Origin: Sorangium aterium
Lineage (GTDB): Bacteria; Myxococcota_A; Polyangia; Polyangiales; Polyangiaceae
Length of the DNA: 64,000 bases
Assembly (NCBI RefSeq): GCF_028368935.1
Contig: NZ_JAQNDK010000003.1
Coordinates: 1,054,001-1,118,000, forward strand
Direction of reading: 5' to 3'
The position numbers and the translations under genes are program-made. Position 1 is the first letter of the stretch, and the number at the start of each line of letters is the position of its first letter. Under the pieces are notes generated by a model. It searched no databases and had not been told where the DNA came from. It was given only the letters and a program-made list of their open reading frames with translations. Positions 55,631 through 63,608 of the stretch are shown here, piece by piece.

Positions 55631-56677
55631 GTGGTGCGTCGTCGCAGGACAGCTCTACTCGTGGCCATGGCGCTCGTCGCGACGATCGGCGTGGGGCGCC
55701 TCGTCTCGGGGGAGCGGCACCGGCAGGCCGCGCCCTCCGGCCGGTCGAACGGGGCCGCGCGCGTCGGTCGGAAGGAGACGCTGCCCGCGCTCTCGGTCGC
55801 GCCGTCCCCCGCGCGCCTCCGGCAGGCGCTGTCGGTCTCGCGGCCCCCCGCGGCGCCGCGCCCGCCGACGAACGCCGCGCCGCCCTCGCTCCGCGGCACG
55901 GACGTCGACGGCGCGGTGACCGTCGACGAGCGCGGCGATCTGGTCGTCGGCCCGGAGCTGCTCGGGCTGTTCGACTACTTCCTCAGCGCCACCGGCGAGG
56001 AGCCGGCGCCGGCGATCAGGGCCCGCATCGTCGCGGCGATCCGCGAGCGGGCCGCGGGGCCCGCCGCGGAGCAGGCGATCGCGCTCCTCGACCGGTACCT
56101 CGGCTACCGCGAGGCGGCCGGCGGGGCGCGCGTGGAGCAGGAGGCCGATCCGGCGGCGCGCCTCGCCGCGCTGCGCGAGATCCGGCGCGCATGGTTCGGC
56201 GAGGAGGCCGCGGAGCGGCTGTTCGGCGACGAGGAGCGGGAGATCGACGCGGCGATCGAGGAGTCCCGCATCCTCACGGACGAGGCCCTCTCGCCGGAGG
56301 AGCGCGACGCGCGGATCGCGGACGTCGAGGCGGCGCTCCCGGAGCCCGTCCGCGAGGCGCGCGAGGCGGCGACGCGCCCGCTCGCGCAGCAGGCCGAGGA
56401 GCAGGCGCTCCGGGAAGCGGGCGCCTCGGACGAGGAGATGCACGCGCACCGGGTCGCGACGGTGGGCCCCGAGGCCGCGGACCGGCTCGCGGAGCTCGAT
56501 CGGCAGCGGGCGGCCTGGCGGCAGCGCCTCGACGCCTTCGCCGGCGCGCGCGCGGACATCGAGGCGACGGCGGCCGATCCCGACGCGCGGCGCGCCGCCG
56601 AGGAGGCGCTCCTCGAGCGCTCGTTCACGCCCGAGGAGCGGCTGCGCGTGGGGGCGATCCTGGGTCTCGCCCGGTGA
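55631..56677 (+). CDS. lifO: Lipase-specific foldase (lipase chaperone) LifO
   Basis: 348-residue membrane-anchored steric chaperone. GTG 55631 (or 55634) gives a basic start and a TM helix (about 7-24), then a variable Ala/Pro-rich segment (30-85). The folding domain follows: 'SLRGTDVDGAVTVDERGDLVVGPELLGLFDYFLSATGEE' holds the FDYFLSA part of the foldase motif RxxFDY. Long helical scaffolds with 'YLGYREAA', 'LREIRRAWFGEEAAERLFGDEE' and 'LSPEERDARIADVEAALP' wrap around the lipase in known complexes. The motif Arg is replaced by Leu111. It begins 17 bases after the lipase stop, so the pair is cotranscribed. Confidence 0.93.
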   Translation: MVRRRRTALLVAMALVATIGVGRLVSGERHRQAAPSGRSNGAARVGRKETLPALSVAPSPARLRQALSVSRPPAAPRPPTNAAPPSLRGTDVDGAVTVDERGDLVVGPELLGLFDYFLSATGEEPAPAIRARIVAAIRERAAGPAAEQAIALLDRYLGYREAAGGARVEQEADPAARLAALREIRRAWFGEEAAERLFGDEEREIDAAIEESRILTDEALSPEERDARIADVEAALPEPVREAREAATRPLAQQAEEQALREAGASDEEMHAHRVATVGPEAADRLAELDRQRAAWRQRLDAFAGARADIEATAADPDARRAAEEALLERSFTPEERLRVGAILGLAR

Positions 56678-56686
56678 CGGCCGCGC

Positions 56687-57364
56687 CTACATCGATCCGC
56701 TGATCGAGAGCCCGAGCCCGCCGGGGGTGACGAGCGGGGCTGCGCCCACCTGGAGGACCTGGCCGCGCTGCAGCGGCACGCGCAGCTGCCGAGGCATGGC
56801 GACGCCGCCGAGCAGCATCCCCAGGCCGACGGCTTGCCCTGCGCCGAGGAGGGAGAGGCCGACCGCGCTGGCCGCCGTCGGCCGCCCCGTGCCGAGGTGG
56901 ATCCACGGACCCGCGAGGGGGATCAGCAGCGAGGCGGGGTTGGCCGAGGTGCGTTCGAGGCGCCGGACGAGGAAGCAGGCGCCCTGGGAGCACTGCGGCA
57001 CCAGCCGGATCCGCACCTCCGGCTGTCCGAGGGAGAGGGCGGCGCCGCGGACGGCCGACGCGGCCCAGAAGCCGCCCAGGGTCGACGCGCCCGCGATGAT
57101 CCAGCGCGCCCTCCGCGGGTTCTCGACGTAGGTGACGCTCGCGGCCCGCTGCGGGGCGCGCTGCGTGACGGTCGCGGTCCGCTGCGGCGGCGCGGCACGA
57201 CCCTGCGCCGGGGCCTGAGGCGAGACGGCCTGGGTCGTGCCAGCAGCGGAAGCGCTGGAGACGCCGAGACAGAGGCCGATCCCGAGAAGCCCGGCGAGCC
57301 CTTGGACGACGCCTTTCCCCCTTGTTGACCTACCGCTGGTTCTCCCCGTCTTCGAAGTCCACAT
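56687..57364 (-). CDS. Membrane protein of unknown function
   Basis: 225-residue protein. A basic start with an N-terminal hydrophobic helix (about 15-40, 'GLAGLLGIGLCLGVSSASAAG') is probably a signal peptide cut after ASA. A Pro/Gln/Arg linker follows ('AQGRAAPPQRTATVTQRAPQR'). Two further hydrophobic segments ('WIIAGASTLGGFWAASAVRG' and 'ASAVGLSLLGAGQAVGLGMLLGG') flank a region with two Cys (VPQCSQGACFL). GGGAGGGG lies before the ATG at 57364. The C-terminus is Gly/Leu/Pro-rich. Unrecognised family. Its stop lies 9 bases from the convergent foldase stop. Confidence 0.65.
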   Translation of the reverse strand: MWTSKTGRTSGRSTRGKGVVQGLAGLLGIGLCLGVSSASAAGTTQAVSPQAPAQGRAAPPQRTATVTQRAPQRAASVTYVENPRRARWIIAGASTLGGFWAASAVRGAALSLGQPEVRIRLVPQCSQGACFLVRRLERTSANPASLLIPLAGPWIHLGTGRPTAASAVGLSLLGAGQAVGLGMLLGGVAMPRQLRVPLQRGQVLQVGAAPLVTPGGLGLSISGSM

Positions 57365-57581
57365 GCGCCCCTCCCGGTGCCATCGACCGCACCTGCGCTG
57401 GAGAGAGCAAGCCACGGGCCTCCTCCGGGACATGCCTTTCGCCCCCGTCGATCGAGCGCCCGGCATCCGGCCAGGGAGGTGCAGTGAGCACAGAGGGCAA
57501 GGAGCGCACAGCGATTCTCTGCGATCGGCTGGGATTCCTTGGTGCTCCTGGAACACCGATCAGCTTGGAAACCAGAGGAAT

Positions 57582-57640
57582 GAACCGCCAAGACGCCAGA
57601 AGACGCCAAGAAAACAACAAGAATCTGGCGTCTTTGGGGG
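57582..57640. repeat. Second copy of intergenic inverted-repeat element
   Basis: GAACCGCCAAGACGCCAGAA at 57582-57601 followed by GACGCCAAGAAAACAACAAG and a shorter right arm, TGGCGTCTTTGGGGG. Closely resembles the element at 11353-11432 in left arm and A-rich centre, so the two belong to one family. Confidence 0.7.
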
Positions 57641-57789
57641 TTTCGGCTTCTCGCTGTTTGCGTGAGACTTCAACCCGTTTGTCGCTCCAGGATTCCGCTT
57701 CCTGCGGGACGAGGTGCCGAGTCCCGCGTCCCGGGAGGACGTCGCAGACGAGGAGCGTCTGACAGGGGCAGGCCCCGCGATCCGCCACG

Positions 57790-57838
57790 CTCTCCGTCTC
57801 TCTGTCTCTCTGTCTCTCTATCTCTCCGTCTCTCCCGC
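57790..57838. repeat. Pyrimidine-rich CTCTGTCT microsatellite
   Basis: About 49 bases made almost only of C and T: repeated TCTCTCTGTC units with TCCG variants. It lies 32-80 bases downstream of the thioesterase stop, on the other strand an uninterrupted purine run. Could slip in copy number or form a triplex. The remainder of 57365-57869 shows no gene. Confidence 0.7.
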
Positions 57839-57869
57839 CTTCGTGCGCTGCGGGCATCGCGGGCGGCGC

Positions 57870-58364
57870 TCACCGCAGGATCAGGCACGTCGTGGTGGCG
57901 TGGGCGTAGAGGGTGCCGTCGGCGTCGCGCAGCGTCCCGTCGGCGGTCGCGTGGCGCTTGCCGAGGTGGACGACCCGGCCCTCGGCGATGAGCTCGGGCC
58001 CGCCGGCGCGCGGGGCCTTCACGAAGCTGACCTGGAGCGAGACGGTCGTGTAGCCGACCCCCGCCTCCAGCGACGCGTGCACGGCGCAGCCCATCGCGGA
58101 GTCGAGCATCGTGCTCAGATAGCCGCCGTGGACCATCGCGATCGGATTGTGGTGCTGCTCGCCGGGAGATCCGGTGATGACGACCCGGCCGGCCTCCACC
58201 GCCGCGACCCGCAGCCCGAGGAGGCTCGCGATGGGCGCCATCGGCAGCTCGCCGTTCATCATGGCCGTGAGGTAGGCGAGGCCGGACATCGATCTCACCC
58301 TCTCCACGGCCGGCGCAGGATCTTGCCACGTCACCACCAGCTGTCGTTCCTGATTCGTCGTCAT
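57870..58364 (-). CDS. PaaI-family hotdog thioesterase
   Basis: 164-residue acyl-CoA thioesterase of the hotdog fold. The core helix motif is 'NPIAMVHGGYLSTMLDSAMGCAVHASL' (about 74-100), with the HGG turn and catalytic acidic residue as in PaaI. 'YTTVSLQVSFVKAPRAGG' and 'GRVVHLGKRHATADGTLRDADGTLYAHATTTCLIL' form the remaining strands. An N-terminal helix (1-55) is common in these homologs. It cleaves acyl- or aryl-CoA thioesters in the cytoplasm. ATG 58364. Neighbouring remnants of lipid-modifying genes suggest a lipid locus. Confidence 0.9.
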   Translation of the reverse strand: MTTNQERQLVVTWQDPAPAVERVRSMSGLAYLTAMMNGELPMAPIASLLGLRVAAVEAGRVVITGSPGEQHHNPIAMVHGGYLSTMLDSAMGCAVHASLEAGVGYTTVSLQVSFVKAPRAGGPELIAEGRVVHLGKRHATADGTLRDADGTLYAHATTTCLILR

Positions 58365-58457
58365 GACTCCCTCTCTCCCTGTTCCTGAATCTGACGTTCG
58401 CGACGTCCGTGACGCCCGTGACGTCCGCGCGAGCCCGAGATCGATGATCCTCGGAGC
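58365..58457. other. Short gap with GACGTCCGTGAC repeats
   Basis: Contains GACGTCCGTGACGCCCGTGACGTCC-type direct repeats at about 58408-58432. Local duplication; no gene. Confidence 0.4.
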
Positions 58458-59162
58458 CTATCCGTGCAAGGCAGCGAGCTCAAGGCCACCGCCGTCCTTC
58501 CGCCCGGCGCGGCGCGCGCCGGCGTCGGAGATCGCGACGCGCGCGGCCTGCACCTCCTCGTCGCAGATCACCGCGCGGACCATCTCGGTGATCCGCCTCC
58601 AGACGGAGTCCCTGCGGTACGGGAGCCCGACCTCGCGGCACAGCGCCTCGACCTCCCTCGCGACCTCGGGGTATTGCCGGAGCGGCAGGTCCGGCCAGAG
58701 GTGATGCTCGATCTGATACCCCATGTAGCCGTGCAGGAAGTCGGCGGCGCTGCCGGGGCTCTCGTAGTTCACCGAGCCGACGATCTGCCGGACGTAGTAC
58801 TCCTCGCGGCTGCGCGCGGCGCCCTCGAAGATGGGGATATCCAGGCCGGTGTGGGTCGGCGCGATCACCGCGAAGCTGTGCAGGTTCGACAGGAGCTCCG
58901 CCGCCACGCTGTTGACGAGCACGCCGAGCGCTGCCCCGCGGCCGAGCGGCAGGAACGCGAGCGGCAGGAGGACGAAGTGCACAAGGGCATACGGCAGGTA
59001 CGAGCGGAGCAGCATCTCGCGGTCGAGCAGCACGCTGGGCGACCAGGCCGCGCGCTCGCGCCCCTCCGTCGAGGCCTCGGCCGCGCGCTCGCGCCGCTTG
59101 CGCAGGGCGCTCCGGGTGGCCGGGCCATAGTAGAGCCACTTCCACGTGCACGCGGCCAGCCT
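58458..59162 (-). pseudogene. 5'-truncated fatty acid desaturase gene
   Basis: The open frame runs from 59162 (stop just upstream at 59163-59165) to 58458 and reads 'WKWLYYGP', then helices 'YLPYALVHFVLLPLAFLPLG' and the third His box 'HGYMGYQIEHHLWPDLP', typical of the C-terminal half of membrane acyl-lipid desaturases. The first two His boxes (HxxxxH and HxxHH) and the N-terminal helices are missing, and no other frame upstream supplies them. A GTG at 59033 could start a 191-residue product, but it could not bind both irons. I call it a remnant. Confidence 0.75.
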
Positions 59163-59385
59163 TCAGCTGGAGGTCCCGGCCTCCATGGGAGGAACGCCCC
59201 CGCGGCGCCGCGTGAGCGCTCCGGACGCCGAACAGCGGCTCCGGGCGGGCGGCGTCGAGGCGCGGCCGGCTGGCACCGCGGTTGCCATGCACGAACCGGC
59301 ATCGACGACGGCATCACGGCCGCGCTGCTCGCCGGCCGCGCCAGCGTCCCTTGCAGACCGCAGGTCTGCGCGAAGGAGCATACCC

Positions 59386-60088
59386 ATGAATCCCGTGGCA
59401 ATGTCTACAGGGGCTCTCCAGATCGTGGCAGGTGTTGTGATCGGTTATCTCACCGTCTCCATGGCAGAGTCGTTTCTCCACCGGAACGCGCTGCACGCGA
59501 CCCTCAAGGTCCGCCGCGCGGCGAAGCGGCTCGGCTTCGTGGGCCGCCCCCTCTTGCGCGCGCATACGAGTCACTCGGTCGTGCATCACGGCAAGACCTA
59601 CCGCGTGAGTCACGTGCGGCAGTTCGAGAGCCGCGAGGAGCAGGAGCGGCTGGATCGCTGGATCGTCGAGACCCAGGGCGACCGGCGGATGATCCGCGAG
59701 CAATACGGCGTCTCGCTGGCCGGCCTGGGGATCCTCGCGTTCGCCGCCCCCCGTGCTGCCGTTCTTCGCGCTGTACGCCCTCTTCCTCCCGGCGCAGGTG
59801 GTCATCGGCGCCTTGCTACCGCTCGTGATCTACCCGCTGTCGTCGCTGGTCCTCCACCCGTACCTGCACATGCCGCGGGCCGAGGCCATGGCCCGCGCGT
59901 CCCGGCCGATGCGGTGGCTGCTCGGCACGCGCTACGTGCGCTTCATCTCCCGCCACCACTACCTGCACCACCGGTACATGCACTGCAATTACAACCTCCT
60001 CTGGCTCGGCGACCTGCTCCTCGGGCGGCACCGCCGGCCGAGCGACGAGGATCTCGCCGAGATGCGCGGCCAGGGGATGATCTGCTGA
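59386..60088 (+). pseudogene. Fatty-acid/sterol hydroxylase-like membrane gene with frameshift
   Basis: ATG 59386 with GAAGGAG upstream starts a protein with a TM helix, 'ESFLHRNALHA', and 'HTSHSVVHHGKTYRVSH'. At the C6 run 59747-59752 the frame breaks. Removing one C joins it to the +1 frame: 'FAAPVLPFFALYALFLPAQVVIGALLPLVIYPL', then 'ISRHHYLHHRYMHCNYNLLWLGDLLLG', ending at 60088. The combined protein of about 233 residues has the His clusters of the FA_hydroxylase superfamily, which bind two irons. Either a real mutation, a phase-variable tract or a sequencing error is possible. Confidence 0.75.
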
Positions 60089-60120
60089 TACCGCAGGTCA
60101 GACATCCTGACATGGCTCTG

Positions 60121-60134
60121 CCCCGCGAGCGGGG
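60121..60134. terminator. Short G/C hairpin
   Basis: CCCCGC-GA-GCGGGG followed by AGATATTC, 33 bases after the hydroxylase stop. Confidence 0.4.
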
Positions 60135-60140
60135 AGATAT

Positions 60141-60217
60141 TCAACGCAAAGGCGCCAGGTGCGCAAAGGCGCAAAAAAAAAATAAGCAAGGTGTCTGTCC
60201 TTGGTTGCGCCTTCGCG
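60141..60217. repeat. Inverted-repeat element with A10 centre
   Basis: CGCAAAGGCGCCAGG and GCGCAAAGGCGCA on the left, an A-run (60173-60182), and TTGGTTGCGCCTTCGCG on the right, partly complementary. Resembles the elements at 11.4 and 57.6 kb in layout (GCC-rich arms, A-rich centre) though not in exact sequence. The rest of the 414-base gap to 60502 shows no gene. Confidence 0.6.
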
Positions 60218-60502
60218 GAAGAGTGGCTCCGGGGGTTCACGAAGCTGGACGCCTGCCGTAACGGAAAATTACACCACAGCGCGCTACTGGCAGGGAGAAC
60301 CGTCGTGACCGGCTCGGCGACGGGATGCGCCGGGCAAGAATGCGCGGCCGCGTCCCTGACGACGCGCTGCGATTTTCCTGCTCCGATGAATGCGTAGCCC
60401 GTTCACCGCATCGTAGTCGCCGAGCCGCTGAGGGCGTGGGGGACGGGCGTGTCCTGGAGACGTTCAGGTTCGTGGGGCTCACTTGTCTTGCGGAGGTAAC
60501 CT

Positions 60503-61915
60503 ATGAGGTGTGCGCGACGCGGCAGCGGACGCATGTGGGTAGCTTGTTGTTTGCTTGTCGGATTCGGCTCGGGGTGCGAGAGCTCGGTTGTCGTTCCCGA
60601 GCCATCTTCCCAGAGCGACTCGGTCGATCCGCCGCAGGACGAAGAGGCGGCTGACGTCGGCTCGCCAGACAGGCCCGTTGCCCAGCCGGGGACGGCCGAG
60701 CGCGTCGTCGATGTGCCGACCGGCGGTGGCGCGTATGTGCCGACCGGCGGCGGCGCGGGCGATCGATGCGCGGGCCCGTTCCCTGGCGAGGAGCCGAGCG
60801 ACGGCAGCGGCTACTACCTGAAGCCCGGCCTCCTCTATCCCGCGGAGTCCTCTGGCGTGTACATGGGTCAGCTGTCGCTGGGCGACATCGACGGGGACAG
60901 GCGCTTCGACTTCGTGAGCACGGATCGCAGAGCGCTGTACTTGCAGACGCATCCGCGGGTACGGGAACTGAACGGCGAAGTCATCTACACCCCTTCCACG
61001 GCGGCCAACTCGGTCGAAGACACGTTGCTGCTCGACGCGGACCACGACGGCGCGCTCGACATCGTCGCCGCGCAGCAGGGAGGGCTCGTCTTCCTCCACA
61101 ACCGGGGCGGCGGCGCGTTCGAGCCCCCGAGGACGATCGCCGGGCCAACCACGTTCTCCCCGACCGCCGTGGACCATGACGGGGATGGCGTCCTCGACAT
61201 CGTCGGGCTCGGGTACAATAGCAAGATCCTCGTCTACCGGGGCGACGGCGGCGGCGGCTTCGAGCTGGATCACGAGCTGCCGGCCGGCGTGTTCATGTCC
61301 GGCATCGTCACCGGTGACGTGACCGGGGACGGGTACCCCGACGCGGTGATCGCGATGAACGGCGTGGGCGCGGGCATCGCCGTCTTTCCGCACGACGTCG
61401 AGCGGGGGTTCGACACGACCGGGCAGCAGATCTTCTTCGAGACCACGCCGCCGAGCTCAGGTGTCTCGTTCGTCACGGTCGCGGTGGGCGATGTGAACAA
61501 CGACGGACGCCAGGACGTCGCCGCCGTCACGCACGAGTACACCGACGGGCCGATGCGGGTCTGGATCCTGCTGCAAGACGACCTCGGCCACCTGACGACG
61601 CCGCAGCCGCTGCTGACCATCGATGATCACCAGTACTTCGTCTCCGGGGGCCTGCAGATCGCCGATCTGAACCTCGATGGGCGGAGCGATCTCGTCGCGG
61701 TCAGCCGAAACACCGCCGAGATGTGGTCGTTCCTCCAGACGCCGGAGGGCGCGTTCGAGGCCCAGCCGGCGCCATTCCCTGGCACCTTCGAGAACATCGA
61801 CGGTTTCGGCGTAGGCATCACCGATTTTGACTGCAATGGGTGCCCTGACGTCGTGGGCGTCCAGCTCGACGGTCTGGTCGTCTTCCGCGGTCGCGGCTGC
61901 GCAACGGCGCCTTGA
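60503..61915 (+). CDS. FG-GAP/VCBS repeat lipoprotein
   Basis: 470-residue exported protein. Signal with lipobox FGSGC (Cys25); GGAGG (60491-60495) precedes ATG 60503. After an acidic Pro/Gly linker come seven FG-GAP/VCBS blades with calcium-loop motifs: GDIDGDRRFDFV, DADHDGALDIV, DHDGDGVLDIV, GDVTGDGYPDAV, GDVNNDGRQDVA, DLNLDGRSDLV and DFDCNGCPDVV. They form a seven-bladed beta-propeller, like integrin alpha heads. Likely cell-surface binding; the last blade has a CxxC that could form a disulfide. No neighbour suggests a ligand. Confidence 0.88.
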   Translation: MRCARRGSGRMWVACCLLVGFGSGCESSVVVPEPSSQSDSVDPPQDEEAADVGSPDRPVAQPGTAERVVDVPTGGGAYVPTGGGAGDRCAGPFPGEEPSDGSGYYLKPGLLYPAESSGVYMGQLSLGDIDGDRRFDFVSTDRRALYLQTHPRVRELNGEVIYTPSTAANSVEDTLLLDADHDGALDIVAAQQGGLVFLHNRGGGAFEPPRTIAGPTTFSPTAVDHDGDGVLDIVGLGYNSKILVYRGDGGGGFELDHELPAGVFMSGIVTGDVTGDGYPDAVIAMNGVGAGIAVFPHDVERGFDTTGQQIFFETTPPSSGVSFVTVAVGDVNNDGRQDVAAVTHEYTDGPMRVWILLQDDLGHLTTPQPLLTIDDHQYFVSGGLQIADLNLDGRSDLVAVSRNTAEMWSFLQTPEGAFEAQPAPFPGTFENIDGFGVGITDFDCNGCPDVVGVQLDGLVVFRGRGCATAP

Positions 61916-61916
61916 G

Positions 61917-61980
61917 CGCTCCCGCGGGCGGCGTCTCCTGCCCCTCGTCCAGCCCGTCCTGAGCTCGTCCCGCCGGGAGC
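61917..61980. terminator. Bulged inverted repeat between convergent genes
   Basis: CGCTCCCGCGGG (61917-61928) and CCCGCCGGGAGCG (61968-61980) pair with one bulge and a 39-base loop, just after the FG-GAP gene; convergent with the transporter gene. Confidence 0.35.
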
Positions 61981-62189
61981 GGGGTGTGCCATGATGCGGC
62001 CGCCATGTCGGAGCCGTTCCTGATTCGTGCAATCCGACCGTACGAGCTCACTGACAGAACTGGCCCTATGCGATCAGGCAGGTCTTCCACGCCCGAAACG
62101 CCTGGGATCACCGCGACGTAGCACCAGGCGGAAGGCATCCTACCGTAGAGCTGTGCGCTAGTGGCTTCGGGCTCCCTGGCGGTTCTTTT

Positions 62190-63188
62190 TTACGGGATCT
62201 CGCGAGGCCGTCGGCCATCTCGACGTGGGGCCCCGGCAGGAACGCGGCCAGCGCCTCCTCGCCGCTCGCGTCCACCGGAACCATGGATGCTCCACCACGC
62301 GCCGGCGAGCACGACGCACACGCCGACCATCTCCAGGCCCGAGGGACGCTCGCTCGTCAGCAGGATGGCCAGAAAGAGCGCTCCTACCGTTTCACCTGGG
62401 GATACCAGCGCGATCAACGAGGGCTTCACGTGGGGGGTCGCCCACTGCACGATCGTGTGCCCGCCGAGGGTCGGGACAAGACCGAGTCCCAGAATGGCGA
62501 GCGCCGCCCCGCCGGACAGATGGAAGCTCGCGCCCCGAAAGAAGGCCGCGACGCCCAGCAGGATGGCCGCGGCGAAGAAGACGATCGCGCCGAGCGCGCT
62601 CGGCCGCTCGACATGGCCGTTCGCCCGCACCGCGGCGAGGTAAAAACCCCAGAGAAAGACGGACACGAGCACCAGCAAGTCCCCCGATACGCGGTGATCG
62701 CCCGTGCCGCCGCCGCCCATGACCAGCAGGGTCAGGGTCCCCGCGACCGCGACGCCGAGCCCAACCCACTCGTGCCGCTTGGGCGTGCACGACGACAGCA
62801 GCCACGCAGTCAGGACCACGCCGAACGGCTCGAGCGACACCAGCGTCACAGCTGCGGCGATGGACGTCTTCGCCAGGCCCATCAGGAAAAAACCGAAATG
62901 GGCCGCGAGCAAGAGCCCCGCCCCTGCCATGAGGGCGATCTGCCTCGCCGTTGCCCGCGTGAGGAGCCTAAGGACCTCCAGCGGGCTCGCGAGGAGCAGG
63001 ACTGCGGAGGCGATCGCGCACCTCGCCGCTGCGACGAGCACCGGATCCGTCGAGGAGGCGAGCCGGGCCAGCGGGGCCCCTGCGCCCAGGCAAAGCGAGG
63101 CCATGAGGATGAGCGCGACCCCTCGCGACCGTGTCCATGGCCGCCCGTCCGACGCCCGAGCAGCGCGTGACATTGGTTGCTCTTCCAT
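62190..63188 (-). CDS. DMT-superfamily (EamA) transporter
   Basis: 332-residue inner-membrane protein with two EamA repeats, ten predicted TM helices in all: 'GVALILMASLCLGAGAPLARLAS' opens repeat one, 'LLLASPLEVL' and 'FGFFLMGLAKTSIAAAVTLVSLEPFGVVL' follow, and 'LVLVSVFLWGFYLAAVRANG' opens repeat two, closing with 'TSERPSGLEMVGVCVVLAGAWWSIHG'. The family exports metabolites (amino acids, sugars, nucleosides) by exchange or proton gradient; substrate unknown. The tail (315-332) is basic and Gly-rich. ATG 63188. The upstream region carries a perfect palindrome. Confidence 0.9.
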   Translation of the reverse strand: MEEQPMSRAARASDGRPWTRSRGVALILMASLCLGAGAPLARLASSTDPVLVAAARCAIASAVLLLASPLEVLRLLTRATARQIALMAGAGLLLAAHFGFFLMGLAKTSIAAAVTLVSLEPFGVVLTAWLLSSCTPKRHEWVGLGVAVAGTLTLLVMGGGGTGDHRVSGDLLVLVSVFLWGFYLAAVRANGHVERPSALGAIVFFAAAILLGVAAFFRGASFHLSGGAALAILGLGLVPTLGGHTIVQWATPHVKPSLIALVSPGETVGALFLAILLTSERPSGLEMVGVCVVLAGAWWSIHGSGGRERRGGAGRVPAGAPRRDGRRPREIP

Positions 63189-63310
63189 GTGCTTCCTGCC
63201 CGGTGCCCTGCAGCCCCTGTGCCGGTACGCGGGGTTTTATCGTCGCGACGAGGTCCGAAGTCCGTTCGCGCCTCAGCGCCCCGGCGATCCCATGAGGCCC
63301 ATTTGCATGA

Positions 63311-63330
63311 GCGCGCAAGGACTTGCGCGC
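63311..63330. promoter_or_regulatory. Perfect palindrome upstream of the DMT transporter
   Basis: GCGCGCAAG-GA-CTTGCGCGC, nine-base arms and a two-base centre, 123 bases upstream of the transporter start. Size and symmetry fit a TetR- or MarR-type operator. Confidence 0.55.
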
Positions 63331-63461
63331 AACACAGCGCCGAAAGCGAGCGGCTTGGGCCCTTGCGCGTCATGGATCGCAGCCCTGTGGTTTGCCCTCC
63401 CTCGGCGCCGCCCGTGGCGCGGTGGTTGCTATTGGATGTCGGAAAGAAGGAGGACGACGAT

Positions 63462-63479
63462 GGACATCATCAAATAATC
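63462..63479 (+). other. Possible five-codon leader ORF with strong ribosome site
   Basis: AAGGAGGA (63448-63455) lies seven bases before ATG 63462, which opens a frame of only five codons (MDIIK, stop at 63477-63479). A hairpin follows at 63505. It could be an attenuation leader or a relic. Confidence 0.3.
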
Positions 63480-63504
63480 ATCGCTCATCAAATGGTTCGT
63501 GACG

Positions 63505-63544
63505 GCGGAGGTACGGCGGGCGCTCGACGCCCGGGTACCTCCGC
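63505..63544. promoter_or_regulatory. Strong hairpin upstream of the last gene
   Basis: GCGGAGGTAC (63505-63514) pairs exactly with GTACCTCCGC (63535-63544), then an inner CGGGCG/CGCCCG stem with CTCGA loop. It contains a ribosome-site-like GGAGG that would be hidden when folded. The region 63545-63600 is AT-richer (AATAATCAATAGATAGAAAG) and may hold the promoter. Confidence 0.5.
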
Positions 63545-63608
63545 GTTCTGCGACGACACGCACAGAAATAATCAATAGATAGAAAGCCAGCAGCGGAGGG
63601 ACGATCCC

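Noticed and set aside
59166-59385. Missing N-terminal half of the desaturase in another frame
   Set aside because: I translated the minus strand in the other frames here and found neither HxxxxH nor HxxHH.
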